A stretch of DNA of 64,000 nucleotides from an uncultured Eubacteriales bacterium (GCA_949292905.1 CASFAV010000011.1:22499-86498), one strand, 5' to 3'. Shown: positions 29,154-38,417, counted from the stretch's first letter. Numbers and translations: made by a program. The notes: a model not told the origin generated them from the sequence alone.

Positions 29154-30947
29154 ATGGAATTAACGACCAATAAATACGTTCTCGATTTCGTCAAGAAGTA
29201 CGTCGACCTCATGCAGCCCGACGAGGTGGTATGGATCGACGGCGGCAAGAAACAGCTCAACGAGCTCACCAAAATTGCCTGCTCCACCGGCGAGATCTAT
29301 AAATGCAACAGCAAGCTGCTTCCCGGATGTCTCTATCACCGCACCGCCGTCAACGACGTGGCGCGCGTGGAAGGCAGGACGTTCATCTGCTCCCGCGAGC
29401 AAAAGAACGCCGGTCCCACCAACAACTGGATGGACCCCAAAGAAGCTTACGCGAAACTCGACGCTATCGCTACCGGTTGCATGAAAGGCAGAACGATGTA
29501 TATAATCCCCTTCAGTATGGGCAAGATCGGATCTCCCTTCGCCAAATACGGCATCGAGCTTACCGACTCCATCTACGTCGTACTGAACATGGCGATCATG
29601 ACCCGCGTATCGAAGAAAGTTCTCGATAAGCTCGGCGATTCCGACAATTTCGTTCGCGGCATCCACAGCAAAGTGAAACTCGAAGAAGAGAACCGTTATA
29701 TCTGCCAGTTCCCCGAGGACAACACCATTTACAGCCTTAACTCCGGTTACGGCGGCAACGTGCTTCTCGGCAAAAAGTGCTTCGCGCTCCGTATCGCGTC
29801 CTATCAGGGCTGGAAAGAAGGCTGGATGGCTGAGCACATGCTCATCCTCGGCGTACAGAAGCCTAACGGCGAGATCAAATACATCACGGCGGCGTTCCCC
29901 TCCGCTTGCGGCAAGACCAACCTCGCAATGCTCATTCCTCCGGAAACCTACACCGCGAAAGGATATAAAGTCTTCACCGTGGGCGACGACATCGCGTGGA
30001 TCCGTAAAGGACGCGGCGGAATGCTTTACGCCGTCAACCCCGAGAACGGTTTCTTCGGCGTAGCTCCCGGAACGAACGCGAAATCCAATCCCAACGCTCT
30101 CGAGACCACGAAGCGCGGAACGATATTCACCAACGTCGTTTATAATCCCCGCACCAAGACGGTATGGTGGGAAGGACTCGACAAGAATCCTCCGAAGAAC
30201 GTCCTCGACTGGAAAGGCAACAAGTGGTCGGGCGGCATGGTAGACGCGGACGGCAAGCCCATAAAAGGCGCTCATCCGAACTCCCGTTTCACCGCTCCCG
30301 CGAAGAACTGCCCCTGCCTCTCCTCCGAATTCGAGAATCCGAAGGGCGTGCCGATCTCCGCTATGATATTCGGCGGCAGACGCGCGAAAGCGGCTCCGTT
30401 GGTCTATGAAGCGCGCGACTGGAAACACGGCGTATTCATCGGCTCGATAATGGCATCGGAGACCACCGCCGCGGCGGCGGGCGCAGTTGGCGTCGTTCGT
30501 CACGATCCTATGGCGATGCTCCCCTTCTGCGGCTACAATATGGCGGATTACTTCCAACACTGGCTCGACATGGGCAAGAAGATCAAGAACAAACCCAAGA
30601 TCTTCAACGTCAACTGGTTCCGTACCGACGACGAAGGCAACTTCCTGTGGCCGGGATTCGGCGACAACATGCGCGTACTCGACTGGATCATCCGGCGTTG
30701 CGAGGAGACCGTGGACGCCGTCGAGACTCCTATCGGTTATATGCCCAGACCTGAGGACATCAACCTCGAAGGACTGGATATGACGACCGAAGACCTCAAG
30801 AAGATCCTCGACTGCGACAAGAAGGTATGGCTCGCGGAAGCCGACGATATCGAAGCCTATTATAAAAAGACTTTCGGCGACACCCTGCCCAAAGAACTCT
30901 ACGCGGAGCTCAACAAGCTCAAGAAGAACCTCCGCAAGCGTTCGTAA
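29154..30947 (+). CDS. pckG: Phosphoenolpyruvate carboxykinase (GTP)
   Basis: This enzyme interconverts oxaloacetate plus GTP and phosphoenolpyruvate plus CO2 plus GDP. In fermenting anaerobes it often runs toward oxaloacetate. The product has 597 residues, the usual size of the GTP-dependent class. The P-loop-like kinase-1a motif with the reactive cysteine is FPSACGKTNLAM (Cys252, Lys254), followed by the metal-site motif GDDIAW and 'NPENGFFGVAPGTN'. ATG at 29154 has AGGAG 8 nt upstream; the reading frame is open further upstream but without any ribosome binding site. It is monocistronic, with a strong terminator behind it. Confidence 0.97.
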   Translation: MELTTNKYVLDFVKKYVDLMQPDEVVWIDGGKKQLNELTKIACSTGEIYKCNSKLLPGCLYHRTAVNDVARVEGRTFICSREQKNAGPTNNWMDPKEAYAKLDAIATGCMKGRTMYIIPFSMGKIGSPFAKYGIELTDSIYVVLNMAIMTRVSKKVLDKLGDSDNFVRGIHSKVKLEEENRYICQFPEDNTIYSLNSGYGGNVLLGKKCFALRIASYQGWKEGWMAEHMLILGVQKPNGEIKYITAAFPSACGKTNLAMLIPPETYTAKGYKVFTVGDDIAWIRKGRGGMLYAVNPENGFFGVAPGTNAKSNPNALETTKRGTIFTNVVYNPRTKTVWWEGLDKNPPKNVLDWKGNKWSGGMVDADGKPIKGAHPNSRFTAPAKNCPCLSSEFENPKGVPISAMIFGGRRAKAAPLVYEARDWKHGVFIGSIMASETTAAAAGAVGVVRHDPMAMLPFCGYNMADYFQHWLDMGKKIKNKPKIFNVNWFRTDDEGNFLWPGFGDNMRVLDWIIRRCEETVDAVETPIGYMPRPEDINLEGLDMTTEDLKKILDCDKKVWLAEADDIEAYYKKTFGDTLPKELYAELNKLKKNLRKRS

Positions 30948-30968
30948 TCCCCTTTCAAAACAAAAATG

Positions 30969-30998
30969 CGGCGTCCTTCGGGGACGCCGTTCTTTTTT
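30969..30998 (+). terminator. pckG terminator
   Basis: The stem CGGCGTCC / GGACGCCG with loop TTCGG (30969-30989) is followed by TTCTTTTTT, 21 nt beyond the stop codon. Confidence 0.9.
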
Positions 30999-31010
30999 CG
31001 ATCGGTATAT

Positions 31011-31032
31011 AAAAACGCCCCTTCACGGGGCG
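31011..31032 (-). terminator. Terminator of the membrane protein-hslO-TPR operon
   Basis: On the minus strand CGCCCC / GGGGCG (31032-31027 with 31021-31016) closes a 5-nt loop and is followed by five T (31015-31011), 21 nt after the stop at 31054. Confidence 0.85.
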
Positions 31033-31053
31033 GATAACGAGTATTGCCCGCTT

Positions 31054-32730
31054 TCACGAATATGCTTCGATATACTTTTCCAAAAGGCTGACGGGCACCC
31101 GATAGACGGCGGCTATCGACTCCTTGTCGCCGCCCTCCTCGTCAAGTCCCGCTTCCGTAGCGTAAAGATAGTGCACGAGCGCGCAAAGAGCTTCGGTATT
31201 GAGCATGTTTACGTTCTTCGCAAACACCCTGTCCACCACCGCGCCGATATCCGCATTGGCGTCCGGAACGCCCTCGTTGACGATGAACTGTATCGACACG
31301 AGCGCGTATACGCTGCGCTGAAGATTATAATATTTCCTACTCGCAGGCACGTATTCTTTGAGGCTCGCATACGCCGCGCTCTTTGAGGAAGTGACCAGAA
31401 AATCGTGCGGAGCGTCGCTGAAATATATGAGTAGCATATATAACAGAACAGCTTTGCTCGGGTAACCGATATACGGACTTGAGATACCTTTTATCAATAT
31501 ATCCGAATAATCCTCCGTGCTTGCGGAAAACAATCCGTGCAGTTCCTCTTCCGCCTCGTCCGCGCAGTCGAAGTCTATCGTCCGCGCAAGCGCGAGTCTG
31601 ACTTCGGCGGGATCGACGCGGGCGCCCATGGAGCGTCTGCAGCCGAGATCGAGCAATTTGTTTTTGATACTGCGCGCAGCGCTCGGGACCATACCCGCGG
31701 CGGCGGAGCGCAACACGTTCTCGTCGCCGTTGTAATAATCCTGCAAAACGGCGTAAATCATATTCAGGCGGTTGCAACGGGGATACATGCGCATACCGCG
31801 ATATAAAGCCTTTAATCCTTCGTCGAACTCGCCTTCGGCGGTAGCCGTGAGAGCGTGCATCGCGAGCGCTTCGTAATAGAATTTATCCGCGCTTACCGCG
31901 GCTTTCGCCGCGGCGTACGCTTCGCGGGTGTATCCGTTCAACATCGCGGTACGCGAAATTTCCGCAAGCTCCACGGCATTTTTAGTTTCCTTGTATACGT
32001 TGAGAAGTACCGTAAATTCCTCCTCGAAACGGTTGTCGTCGAGGGCGCACTTCAATATCACGTCCGCCGCTATCCCGGAGGCGGGATTTATCCCGTAAAG
32101 CTTGCGCGCCGCGCGCTCTGCGAGCGCGTAATCTCCGGCGTCGGCGGCAGCCTCCGCTTTTACGGATAACGCGAGTTCCGCTATAACGCTGTCGTCGGAA
32201 ACGCAATCCGCGACCGCAACTGCGCCCTCGGGATCTCCCGAAGCCAGAAGCTCCGCCGCTTCCGAAAAATTCTTCAGGTCGTTGCGAACGCTCACGTCTA
32301 TACGCACCGGCTCGCCGCTTTCGCGCCCGAACGTGAACGCATAATCGTCCCACAGCGCTTCCATGTCGCCGCTCGCGGCTTGCGCGAGTAAGTATTCTAC
32401 GTCTATCTTATCGCCGTAGGCGTCGGGGAAACGCCTGCCGGAGACGCACATTTCCCGATAAAGCATTTTGATCGCGGCGAGATATTCCCGCCTTCCCGCT
32501 TCTCCGGCAAGCTCCGCGAGAAGCGCTATGTTCTCTTCGTAAGCTCCGATCGGGATATAAAGCTCCGACAGCCTGTGCTTCAGCAGTTCGCCGAAAAAGG
32601 TCTTACCCGTTTCCTCCAGCTTTTTTACGGTGAGCGAGATCGCCGTTTCGTATTCGTGAGCGGCGACCTTCTCGTCAAGAAGCTTCAAAAATATTGCAAA
32701 ATTGTCGGAAAAATCAATGATCTTCGCCAT
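31054..32730 (-). CDS. TPR-like helical repeat protein, function unknown (558 aa)
   Basis: The product is soluble, acidic and almost wholly alpha-helical with many Ala/Glu/Leu/Tyr residues. Several paired helices match the tetratricopeptide pattern, for example 'AGDYALAERAARKLYGINPAS', 'AVSADKFYYEALAMHALTA', 'GEFDEGLKALYRGMRMYPRC' (each under 22 residues and read as landmarks). It has no signal peptide or membrane helix. The start overlaps the last 17 nt of hslO, so the two are probably translated together; a role as scaffold or partner in a redox stress response is possible but not shown. Confidence 0.65.
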   Translation of the reverse strand: MAKIIDFSDNFAIFLKLLDEKVAAHEYETAISLTVKKLEETGKTFFGELLKHRLSELYIPIGAYEENIALLAELAGEAGRREYLAAIKMLYREMCVSGRRFPDAYGDKIDVEYLLAQAASGDMEALWDDYAFTFGRESGEPVRIDVSVRNDLKNFSEAAELLASGDPEGAVAVADCVSDDSVIAELALSVKAEAAADAGDYALAERAARKLYGINPASGIAADVILKCALDDNRFEEEFTVLLNVYKETKNAVELAEISRTAMLNGYTREAYAAAKAAVSADKFYYEALAMHALTATAEGEFDEGLKALYRGMRMYPRCNRLNMIYAVLQDYYNGDENVLRSAAAGMVPSAARSIKNKLLDLGCRRSMGARVDPAEVRLALARTIDFDCADEAEEELHGLFSASTEDYSDILIKGISSPYIGYPSKAVLLYMLLIYFSDAPHDFLVTSSKSAAYASLKEYVPASRKYYNLQRSVYALVSIQFIVNEGVPDANADIGAVVDRVFAKNVNMLNTEALCALVHYLYATEAGLDEEGGDKESIAAVYRVPVSLLEKYIEAYS

Positions 32731-33589
32731 TCTTGCCGAATATGGTATCGAGATCTTCGGCGCCGAAGCGGTATTTGGCGGCGCAGAAATCGCACTTCAC
32801 TTCTATCACGCCCTGTTCGGCGATTATCGATTCGGCTTCGCTTCTTCCGAGGCTTCTTACCACGCCGATTATCTTGGAAGCGCACTTACAGCCGTATTCC
32901 ACGGGTTCGGCAGGGAAAAACTCGGTATTAAGATGCCCGAAATAAAAATCGCCTATTTCCTCGATGCTTTTTTCGCACATAAGAGAGGACAACGCGGTGA
33001 AATTGGTCATCACGTCTTCGAGCATGAAAAGCATATTTTCGTCGGCGTCGGGGAGCGCTTCCACTATTATTCCGCCCGAAGCCTTACAGCCGTTCGCGTC
33101 GTTCATCACGCCGAGCGCGACGGAATTGGCGATGCCTTCGCTTTTATAGAGATAATTGGCGTAATCCTCGGCTATCTCGCCGCTCACGAGAGCGGACCTT
33201 CCGACGTAAGGCTCTTTGAGCCCCATGTCTTTGACGACTACCAGATCGCCGTTATTGCCGACTGCGCCGCCCACGTCGAGCTTGCCGTCAGCACGCAAAG
33301 GAAGATCGGTCTGCGGATTGTCCACGAAACCTTTTATCGCGCCATCTTCGCCGGCGACGCAGATCCTGCCTATCGGCCCGCCGCCGTCGATGATGAGATT
33401 GAAACGGTCGTCCTTGTTCTTGAGGTTGTGCATTATGTACGCGCCCACCGTCAAAGAACGCCCCAGCGCGGCTGCGGCAAGGGGCGACAGATCGTGAGTT
33501 TTGATCGCTTTATTGACCGCTTCGGTGGTGTCGATAAGCGCAAGGCGCGCTTTACCGCCGAAGCATACGGCTTTGATTATCCTGTCCAT
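32714..33589 (-). CDS. hslO: Redox-regulated holdase chaperone Hsp33
   Basis: Hsp33 is switched on by oxidation and unfolding and holds unfolding proteins. The product has 291 residues. All four zinc-binding cysteines of the redox switch are present as C234-x-C236 (YGCKCASK) and C266-x-x-C269 (VKCDFCAA). The N-terminal body shows 'LGRSLTVGAYI', 'GPIGRICVAGEDGAIKGFV' and 'SGEIAEDYANYLYKSEG'. GGAG lies 10 nt before the ATG. It is the second gene of a three-gene operon between a multipass membrane protein and a TPR-like protein. Confidence 0.95.
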   Translation of the reverse strand: MDRIIKAVCFGGKARLALIDTTEAVNKAIKTHDLSPLAAAALGRSLTVGAYIMHNLKNKDDRFNLIIDGGGPIGRICVAGEDGAIKGFVDNPQTDLPLRADGKLDVGGAVGNNGDLVVVKDMGLKEPYVGRSALVSGEIAEDYANYLYKSEGIANSVALGVMNDANGCKASGGIIVEALPDADENMLFMLEDVMTNFTALSSLMCEKSIEEIGDFYFGHLNTEFFPAEPVEYGCKCASKIIGVVRSLGRSEAESIIAEQGVIEVKCDFCAAKYRFGAEDLDTIFGKNGEDH

Positions 33590-33610
33590 GTATCGGGAAC
33601 TCCGGTTAGG

Positions 33611-34711
33611 TTATTTCTTTTTCTTGTATTTGACGGGTCCCTGCTGTTTGTTCGCTTCGGGCTTTTTCTTTTCCTTACGGCTCTGACGGGACCGATCCGT
33701 CTGCAATCTCTCGTACAGCACCTGCAATACGTTCTCGCTGTTGTAATCGCCGTAGTTGACGGTGGCGAGCACGATATACGTCGTCCCTATCATCACGAAC
33801 GCCACCGCGATGATTATCGTCACGAACATGGAATTGATCGCAAACAGGGCGAACGGCGCGCCTATCAGTATGAGCATCATCAGGCTCGGTATGAAAAACG
33901 CCGTCGAATATATGCATGCGTTCTTGAGTTTCGCCGCGTAAGAAAGCGTTTTGTGATAGGATATGACCTGCGGTACGAGATTGAGAAGTATCATCGTGGA
34001 AGCGAGCAATACGATTATACCGCCGAAAAGCGCGAACCATTGTCCGACGCTCGCTCCGCCCGACCATACGCCCGCGATGAATTCTATTATGAGGTTGGTG
34101 CCGCCGGCGAAAAACACCGCGTAACCCGCGAAAGTTATCAGCATTTCTTTCCAGTACGTTTTCACTCCGCGGAAATATTCGGTAACGATACGCGGCACGT
34201 CCGCGCCCGTCTTCTTGTCCTTTTTGCATACGAACCTTTCGCCCCAGATGAGCTTGGTCGAAACGTATGCGTGTCCCGCTACGCCGAAAGACAATATCGG
34301 AAGGCACACCGCCACGCCGAGGAATATCACTCGGTACGCAAGCAACAATATCACTTTGGCTTCGTCGACAGCCATGCCGCCGGAAAGCCCTATCCCGAAT
34401 CCGCTCATCAGATAAGGCACTTTATCGATGTCCGCGAGCATGTACGCGAATTTCTCTACCCCGATGAACGATATCGCGATTATGAGCGCGAATAACGGTA
34501 ACATAAATATTATCGTCATCGCGTTTGCGGTCATCAGATGGTTGCTGTTCGCTTTGTAGGTATCGAAAAACCTCTTGAATCTTCCGGCGGGATACGGGGG
34601 CTTTTTTTCTTCGTTACGCGCCTCGGGGGCAAGCTCCAGACCGGAGAGCAATTTCAGTTTGAATTTGCTTATGCCGCGTTTGGAAGACTTTTCGTTGGAG
34701 TTAGCTGCCAT
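33611..34711 (-). CDS. Six-helix membrane protein of unknown function (366 aa)
   Basis: A basic cytoplasmic N-terminus (about 55 residues) is followed by about six membrane helices between residues 60 and 325, and by a Lys-rich tail (SRKEKKKPEANKQQ, then KYKKKK at the end). A charged loop near residues 165-190 contains 'YVSTKLIWGERFVCKKD'. The layout (first helix 'NHLMTANAMTIIFMLPLFAL', then 'FRGVKTYWKEMLITF') recalls YesL/DUF624-like proteins of Bacillota but I cannot assign it firmly. It is the first gene of the operon with hslO. Confidence 0.7.
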   Translation of the reverse strand: MAANSNEKSSKRGISKFKLKLLSGLELAPEARNEEKKPPYPAGRFKRFFDTYKANSNHLMTANAMTIIFMLPLFALIIAISFIGVEKFAYMLADIDKVPYLMSGFGIGLSGGMAVDEAKVILLLAYRVIFLGVAVCLPILSFGVAGHAYVSTKLIWGERFVCKKDKKTGADVPRIVTEYFRGVKTYWKEMLITFAGYAVFFAGGTNLIIEFIAGVWSGGASVGQWFALFGGIIVLLASTMILLNLVPQVISYHKTLSYAAKLKNACIYSTAFFIPSLMMLILIGAPFALFAINSMFVTIIIAVAFVMIGTTYIVLATVNYGDYNSENVLQVLYERLQTDRSRQSRKEKKKPEANKQQGPVKYKKKK

Positions 34712-34740
34712 TACGTTCCTCTCAAAAAGGTGTTATTTCG

Positions 34741-34769
34741 ATTATACATTAAATATCCGCTTATTGCAA
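34741..34769 (-). promoter_or_regulatory. Promoter of the membrane protein-hslO-TPR operon
   Basis: Minus-strand TTGCAA (34764-34769) and TATAAT (34741-34746) with a 17-nt spacer. The -10 box lies about 30 nt before the start codon at 34711. Confidence 0.85.
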
Positions 34770-34777
34770 TTATATTA

Positions 34778-34806
34778 TTGACTTTTGCCGATAAAATTGT
34801 TATAGT
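34778..34806 (+). promoter_or_regulatory. asd-dapA-dapB promoter
   Basis: TTGACT (34778-34783) and TATAGT (34801-34806) are 17 nt apart. The leader to the asd start codon is about 33 nt, too short for a lysine riboswitch. The -35 box is only 8 nt from that of the divergent promoter. Confidence 0.85.
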
Positions 34807-34844
34807 TGCAGTAACTTAATATTTAATATAATGAGGTACTTTTT

Positions 34845-35846
34845 ATGAAAAGCTATGTAATGGCTGTTGTAGGCGCGACCGGCATGGTCGGCTCGAAATT
34901 TCTTCAGGTGCTCGAAGAACGCAAACTGCCCGTGTCGAAATATTATCTTTTCGCTTCGAAGAAATCCGCAGGCAAAAAGGTGACTTTCATGGGCGAAGAG
35001 CATACGATAATCGAGCTTACGCCCGAAAACATCAAAGGTAAAGGCATAGAAATAGCGTTATTTTCGGCAGGCGGCGCGGTTTCCAAGGAATTCGCTCCGC
35101 AATTCGTGGATATCGGCGCGGTAGTCATAGACAATTCGAGCCAATGGCGTATGTACGACGACGTGCCCCTCGTTGTCCCCGAAGTGAACGGCGAAGCGGC
35201 GCTTAACAATAAAGGCATCATCGCCAACCCCAACTGCTCCACCATACAGGCAGTCGTGGCGCTCAAACCGCTGTACGACAAATACGGTATCAAACGCGTG
35301 GTATATTCGACCTATCAGGCGGTATCGGGCGCGGGCGTTGCGGGATACAACGATCTCCGCGACGGCACGACGACCAAGTTCCCCTATCCCATCCGCGGCA
35401 ACGTGATACCGCACATCGACGTATTCCTCCCCAACGGTTACACCAAGGAAGAGGAAAAGATGATCAAGGAAACGCGCAAGATACTCGGCGACGATTCTCT
35501 CAAAGTGACCGCGACCACGGTGCGCGTACCGGTATTCCACGGACACAGCGAGAGCATCAACGTGGAATTCTTGAAACCCTGCACTCTCGAAGGTATCAAA
35601 GAGGCGCTCGCTTCCATGGAGAACGTGGTAATCGTGGACGACGTTGCTAATCTCAAATATCCGATGCCCATCGACGCGGAAGATCACGACGAAGTGTACG
35701 TCGGCAGGATAAGGCTCGACGACACCGTGGAATCGGGCTGCAACCTGTGGGTAGTGGCTGACAATATCCGTAAAGGAGCCGCGACCAACGCGGTACAGAT
35801 CGCCGAATATCTCATCGCGCACGACGCGGTCAAATCGGCTAAATAA
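34845..35846 (+). CDS. asd: Aspartate-semialdehyde dehydrogenase
   Basis: This enzyme reduces aspartyl phosphate with NADPH to aspartate semialdehyde, the branch point toward lysine/diaminopimelate and threonine. The product has 333 residues. The NADP motif GATGMVGSKFL is at 10-20, the catalytic cysteine is Cys131 in NPNCSTIQ, and substrate-binding motifs 'SGAGVAGYNDL' and 'VPVFHGHSE' follow. GAGG lies upstream of the ATG. It is the first gene of asd-dapA-dapB, 46 nt before dapA. Confidence 0.97.
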   Translation: MKSYVMAVVGATGMVGSKFLQVLEERKLPVSKYYLFASKKSAGKKVTFMGEEHTIIELTPENIKGKGIEIALFSAGGAVSKEFAPQFVDIGAVVIDNSSQWRMYDDVPLVVPEVNGEAALNNKGIIANPNCSTIQAVVALKPLYDKYGIKRVVYSTYQAVSGAGVAGYNDLRDGTTTKFPYPIRGNVIPHIDVFLPNGYTKEEEKMIKETRKILGDDSLKVTATTVRVPVFHGHSESINVEFLKPCTLEGIKEALASMENVVIVDDVANLKYPMPIDAEDHDEVYVGRIRLDDTVESGCNLWVVADNIRKGAATNAVQIAEYLIAHDAVKSAK

Positions 35847-35892
35847 CGATCAAAGCGAAAAAACTACCGTCGTTACGGTAAAGGAGGTAACT

Positions 35893-36783
35893 ATGTCTAT
35901 ATTCCGAGGCGCGGCAACCGCCCTTGTAACCCCGTTCACTGACGACAAAGTCGATTTCAAGAGTCTCGAAAAACTCGTCGACATGCAACTTGCCGGCAAT
36001 ATAGACGCGCTTATCGTCAACGGAACGACGGGCGAGCCTACGACAATGACGCATTTCGAGCGCACCGCGGTGGCGGGCGCTGTCATCGAGCACGTGCGTA
36101 AGCGCGTACCGGTAATACTCGGAGCGGGAAGCAACAACACTTACACCGCGATAGAATACGCCAAAGAGAACGCGCAACTCGGCGCGGACGGCATACTCAC
36201 GGTGACGCCCTATTACAACAAATGCACGCAGGCGGGACTCGTCGCGCACTATAAAGCGATAGCGGACGCGGTGGATCTTCCCGTCATAATGTATAACGTG
36301 CCGGGCAGAACGGGCGTCAACATCGCTCCCGAAACCTGTATGAAACTCGCGGGATACAAAGGTATACAGGCAATCAAGGAAGCGAGCGGCAACGTAAACC
36401 AGTTCATGGAGCTCGCAAGGCTCATCGGCGGAAAAATGGATATCTACAGCGGCGACGACGGACTGGTGCTCCCCATCCTCGCGGTCGGCGGCATAGGCGT
36501 AATAAGCGTGGCGTCGAACGTGGTCCCGCAGTACATGCACGATATGGTATACAAGTTCTTCGACGGCGATATCGCGGGCTCGCGCGAAATGCAACTCAGG
36601 ATCAACCCCCTCGTGTCCGCCCTTTTCTGCGAAGTCAACCCCATTCCCGTCAAGTGCGCGCTCAAACTTCTGGGCATAATCCCCGACGACTATATGAGAC
36701 TTCCTCTCACCCGTTGCGGAAGCATCGAAAAGGTATACAACGCGCTCAAGGAATTCGGGCTCGAACCCGTGGCGGAGGCGTAA
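35893..36783 (+). CDS. dapA: 4-hydroxy-tetrahydrodipicolinate synthase
   Basis: DapA condenses aspartate semialdehyde with pyruvate. The catalytic set is complete: Lys162 for the Schiff base (AIKEASGN), Tyr134 (YNVPGRTG), and Thr45/Thr46 (NGTTGE) with Tyr107/Tyr108 in TPYYNKC. The length of 296 is normal. AAGGAGG lies 6 nt before the ATG. The stop is followed after 1 nt by dapB. Confidence 0.97.
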   Translation: MSIFRGAATALVTPFTDDKVDFKSLEKLVDMQLAGNIDALIVNGTTGEPTTMTHFERTAVAGAVIEHVRKRVPVILGAGSNNTYTAIEYAKENAQLGADGILTVTPYYNKCTQAGLVAHYKAIADAVDLPVIMYNVPGRTGVNIAPETCMKLAGYKGIQAIKEASGNVNQFMELARLIGGKMDIYSGDDGLVLPILAVGGIGVISVASNVVPQYMHDMVYKFFDGDIAGSREMQLRINPLVSALFCEVNPIPVKCALKLLGIIPDDYMRLPLTRCGSIEKVYNALKEFGLEPVAEA

Positions 36784-36784
36784 A

Positions 36785-37534
36785 ATGATGAGAGTTATCG
36801 TCAACGGCATAGGCGGCACGATGGGCAAAGTGCTCTATAACGCCCTCAACTCTCACGCCGACGCAAAAGCGGTGGCGGGAGTGGACAAATACGCCGATCC
36901 CTCCAAATTCGATATTCCCGTCTACGACGACATATCGAAGGTAAAAGAAGAAGCGGACTGCATTATCGATTTTTCGGTAAAAGAGGCTCTGCCCGGCATA
37001 CTTGCATACGCCGCGGAGAAGAAGCTCCCCTGCGTGCTCGCGACTACCGGCTACGGCGAAAAGGAACTCGCGCTCGTCAAGGAAGCTTCCGAAAAAATAG
37101 CGATATTCCGCAGCGGCAATATGTCCGTCGGAGTCAGCACCCTCGTAAAGCTCGTGAAATCGGCGGCGGCTATACTTTATAACGCCGACGTCGAGATAGT
37201 CGAACAGCACCACCACAACAAAGTGGACGCCCCTTCGGGCACCGCCCTTCTTCTTGCCGACGCCGTCAAGACGGCGCGAAAAGATCTCGTCAACGTGTAC
37301 GGCAGAGAAGGTATCGTCGGTAAGCGCAAGCCCGACGAGCTCGGTATCCACGCGGTACGCGGCGGCAGCATCGTCGGCAAGCACGAAGTTATGTTCATAA
37401 TGAATAACGAAGTGGTAACGCTGAAACACGAAGCGGAGAACAAAGGTATATTCGCCGAAGGCGCCATACGCGCGGGACTTTTCCTTCTTACCTGCCCGCC
37501 CGGACAATACGATATGCAGGATCTTACCGCTTGA
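36785..37534 (+). CDS. dapB: 4-hydroxy-tetrahydrodipicolinate reductase
   Basis: DapB reduces the DapA product to tetrahydrodipicolinate. The family signature 'EQHHHNKVDAPSGTA' (about residues 138-152) contains the catalytic His and Lys; the N-terminal nucleotide motif is 'VNGIGGTMGKVL'. It has 249 residues. The start codon lies 1 nt after the dapA stop, so translation is coupled. The next steps of the diaminopimelate branch are not in this window, but lysA is 6 kb away. Confidence 0.97.
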   Translation: MMRVIVNGIGGTMGKVLYNALNSHADAKAVAGVDKYADPSKFDIPVYDDISKVKEEADCIIDFSVKEALPGILAYAAEKKLPCVLATTGYGEKELALVKEASEKIAIFRSGNMSVGVSTLVKLVKSAAAILYNADVEIVEQHHHNKVDAPSGTALLLADAVKTARKDLVNVYGREGIVGKRKPDELGIHAVRGGSIVGKHEVMFIMNNEVVTLKHEAENKGIFAEGAIRAGLFLLTCPPGQYDMQDLTA

Positions 37535-37569
37535 GAAAAGCTCCGTTACATATCTTCAATAACGAATAA

Positions 37570-37595
37570 AGCGCGGAAACCTCCGCGCTTTTTTT
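37570..37595 (+). terminator. asd-dapA-dapB terminator
   Basis: AGCGCGGA / TCCGCGCT with a 4-nt loop is followed by seven T, about 35 nt after the dapB stop codon. Confidence 0.92.
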
Positions 37596-37715
37596 CTTAT
37601 AGCGACCGTTTTTTGTATCGGTTTCAATATCCGAAGATATGACCGAATAGCGGATTAAGTCTCCCTGTTCTCAGGTTTCGGGATAACATAGCTTGATTTA
37701 CGTAAAAAACCCGTT

Positions 37716-38030
37716 TTACACCGAACCGCCCGCGACGTCGTCTACGGGTATGGCGAAAGCTATCCCGCGCGCGTCGCGCGTAAGTCCCGCCTGCATGTTT
37801 ATCGCACGCAGAATTTCCGTCGAATTCGCCTGCTCCGTTATAATGAGCACGACGTCCTTTTCGGGCTCTATCACGAAGCCCAATACTTTCTGTATGTCGA
37901 GGTTGCCCGTCCCGCGCGCGTTGATTATCGTGCCGCCCTTTGCGCCCGCGCTTCTCGCCGCCGCCATTACCGCGTCGGCGTATCCTTTATTGACTATTGC
38001 CCATATCATCGTGTACTTTTTCGCTTCCAT
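37716..38030 (-). CDS. PII-like signalling protein (second of two, 104 aa)
   Basis: The fold is that of the trimeric PII/GlnB superfamily: beta-alpha-beta halves with 'MIWAIVNKGYADAVMAAARS', 'GAKGGTIINARGTG' and 'EPEKDVVLIITE', closing with 'ARGIAFAIPVDDVAG'. The T-loop is short and has no tyrosine at the usual uridylylation place, so this is not a classical GlnB. PII-like genes next to DUF1538 membrane proteins are a known pairing. It follows the other PII-like gene by 13 nt. The ligand is unknown. Confidence 0.85.
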   Translation of the reverse strand: MEAKKYTMIWAIVNKGYADAVMAAARSAGAKGGTIINARGTGNLDIQKVLGFVIEPEKDVVLIITEQANSTEILRAINMQAGLTRDARGIAFAIPVDDVAGGSV

Positions 38031-38043
38031 CTTCCGCTCTCCT

Positions 38044-38397
38044 TTATTTATTCCCTTCGAGATATTCCATAACGCCTTTGGAACATATACTCTGCATACT
38101 TATAGCGAACGCTATTCCCGCGTTATTGCGTTCTATACCGAGATCTTCTCTGAGTATCCTCATCACTTCGGGTACGCTCTCCTTCGCCACGACCGCTACT
38201 ACAAGCGTCTTTTCGGGTTCGCTTATACCGAGATAACTCTGCATCTCGCTCGGAGCCGTTCCCCTTCCGAGCATGGCGAAGTGATAGCCGAAACCTTTGG
38301 AATTCAACAGTTTGACCGTCTTTTTGCCTTTGCCTTTGTCCACCACTATCCCCACTACGGACAGCGCGCAAAGATTCTGATTACCTGTTTCGCTCAT
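38044..38397 (-). CDS. PII-like signalling protein (first of two, 117 aa)
   Basis: This second PII-superfamily member differs strongly from its neighbour. It shows 'ALSVVGIVVDKGKGKKTVKL', 'LNSKGFGYHFAMLGRGTAP', 'SEPEKTLVVAVVAKE' and 'ERNNAGIAFAISM'. The shared 'EPEK' and 'GIAFAI' motifs place both in the same subgroup. The T-loop segment carries 'APSEMQSYLG' in place of the uridylylated tyrosine loop. It lies 20 nt after the DUF1538 gene and 13 nt before the other PII-like gene, so all three are probably one operon. Confidence 0.83.
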   Translation of the reverse strand: MSETGNQNLCALSVVGIVVDKGKGKKTVKLLNSKGFGYHFAMLGRGTAPSEMQSYLGISEPEKTLVVAVVAKESVPEVMRILREDLGIERNNAGIAFAISMQSICSKGVMEYLEGNK

Positions 38398-38417
38398 GTC
38401 TGCTTCCTTCTTCTCCC

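Noticed and set aside
34807..34844. Lysine riboswitch in front of asd
   Set aside because: The leader of about 33 nt is far too short for the roughly 180-nt aptamer.
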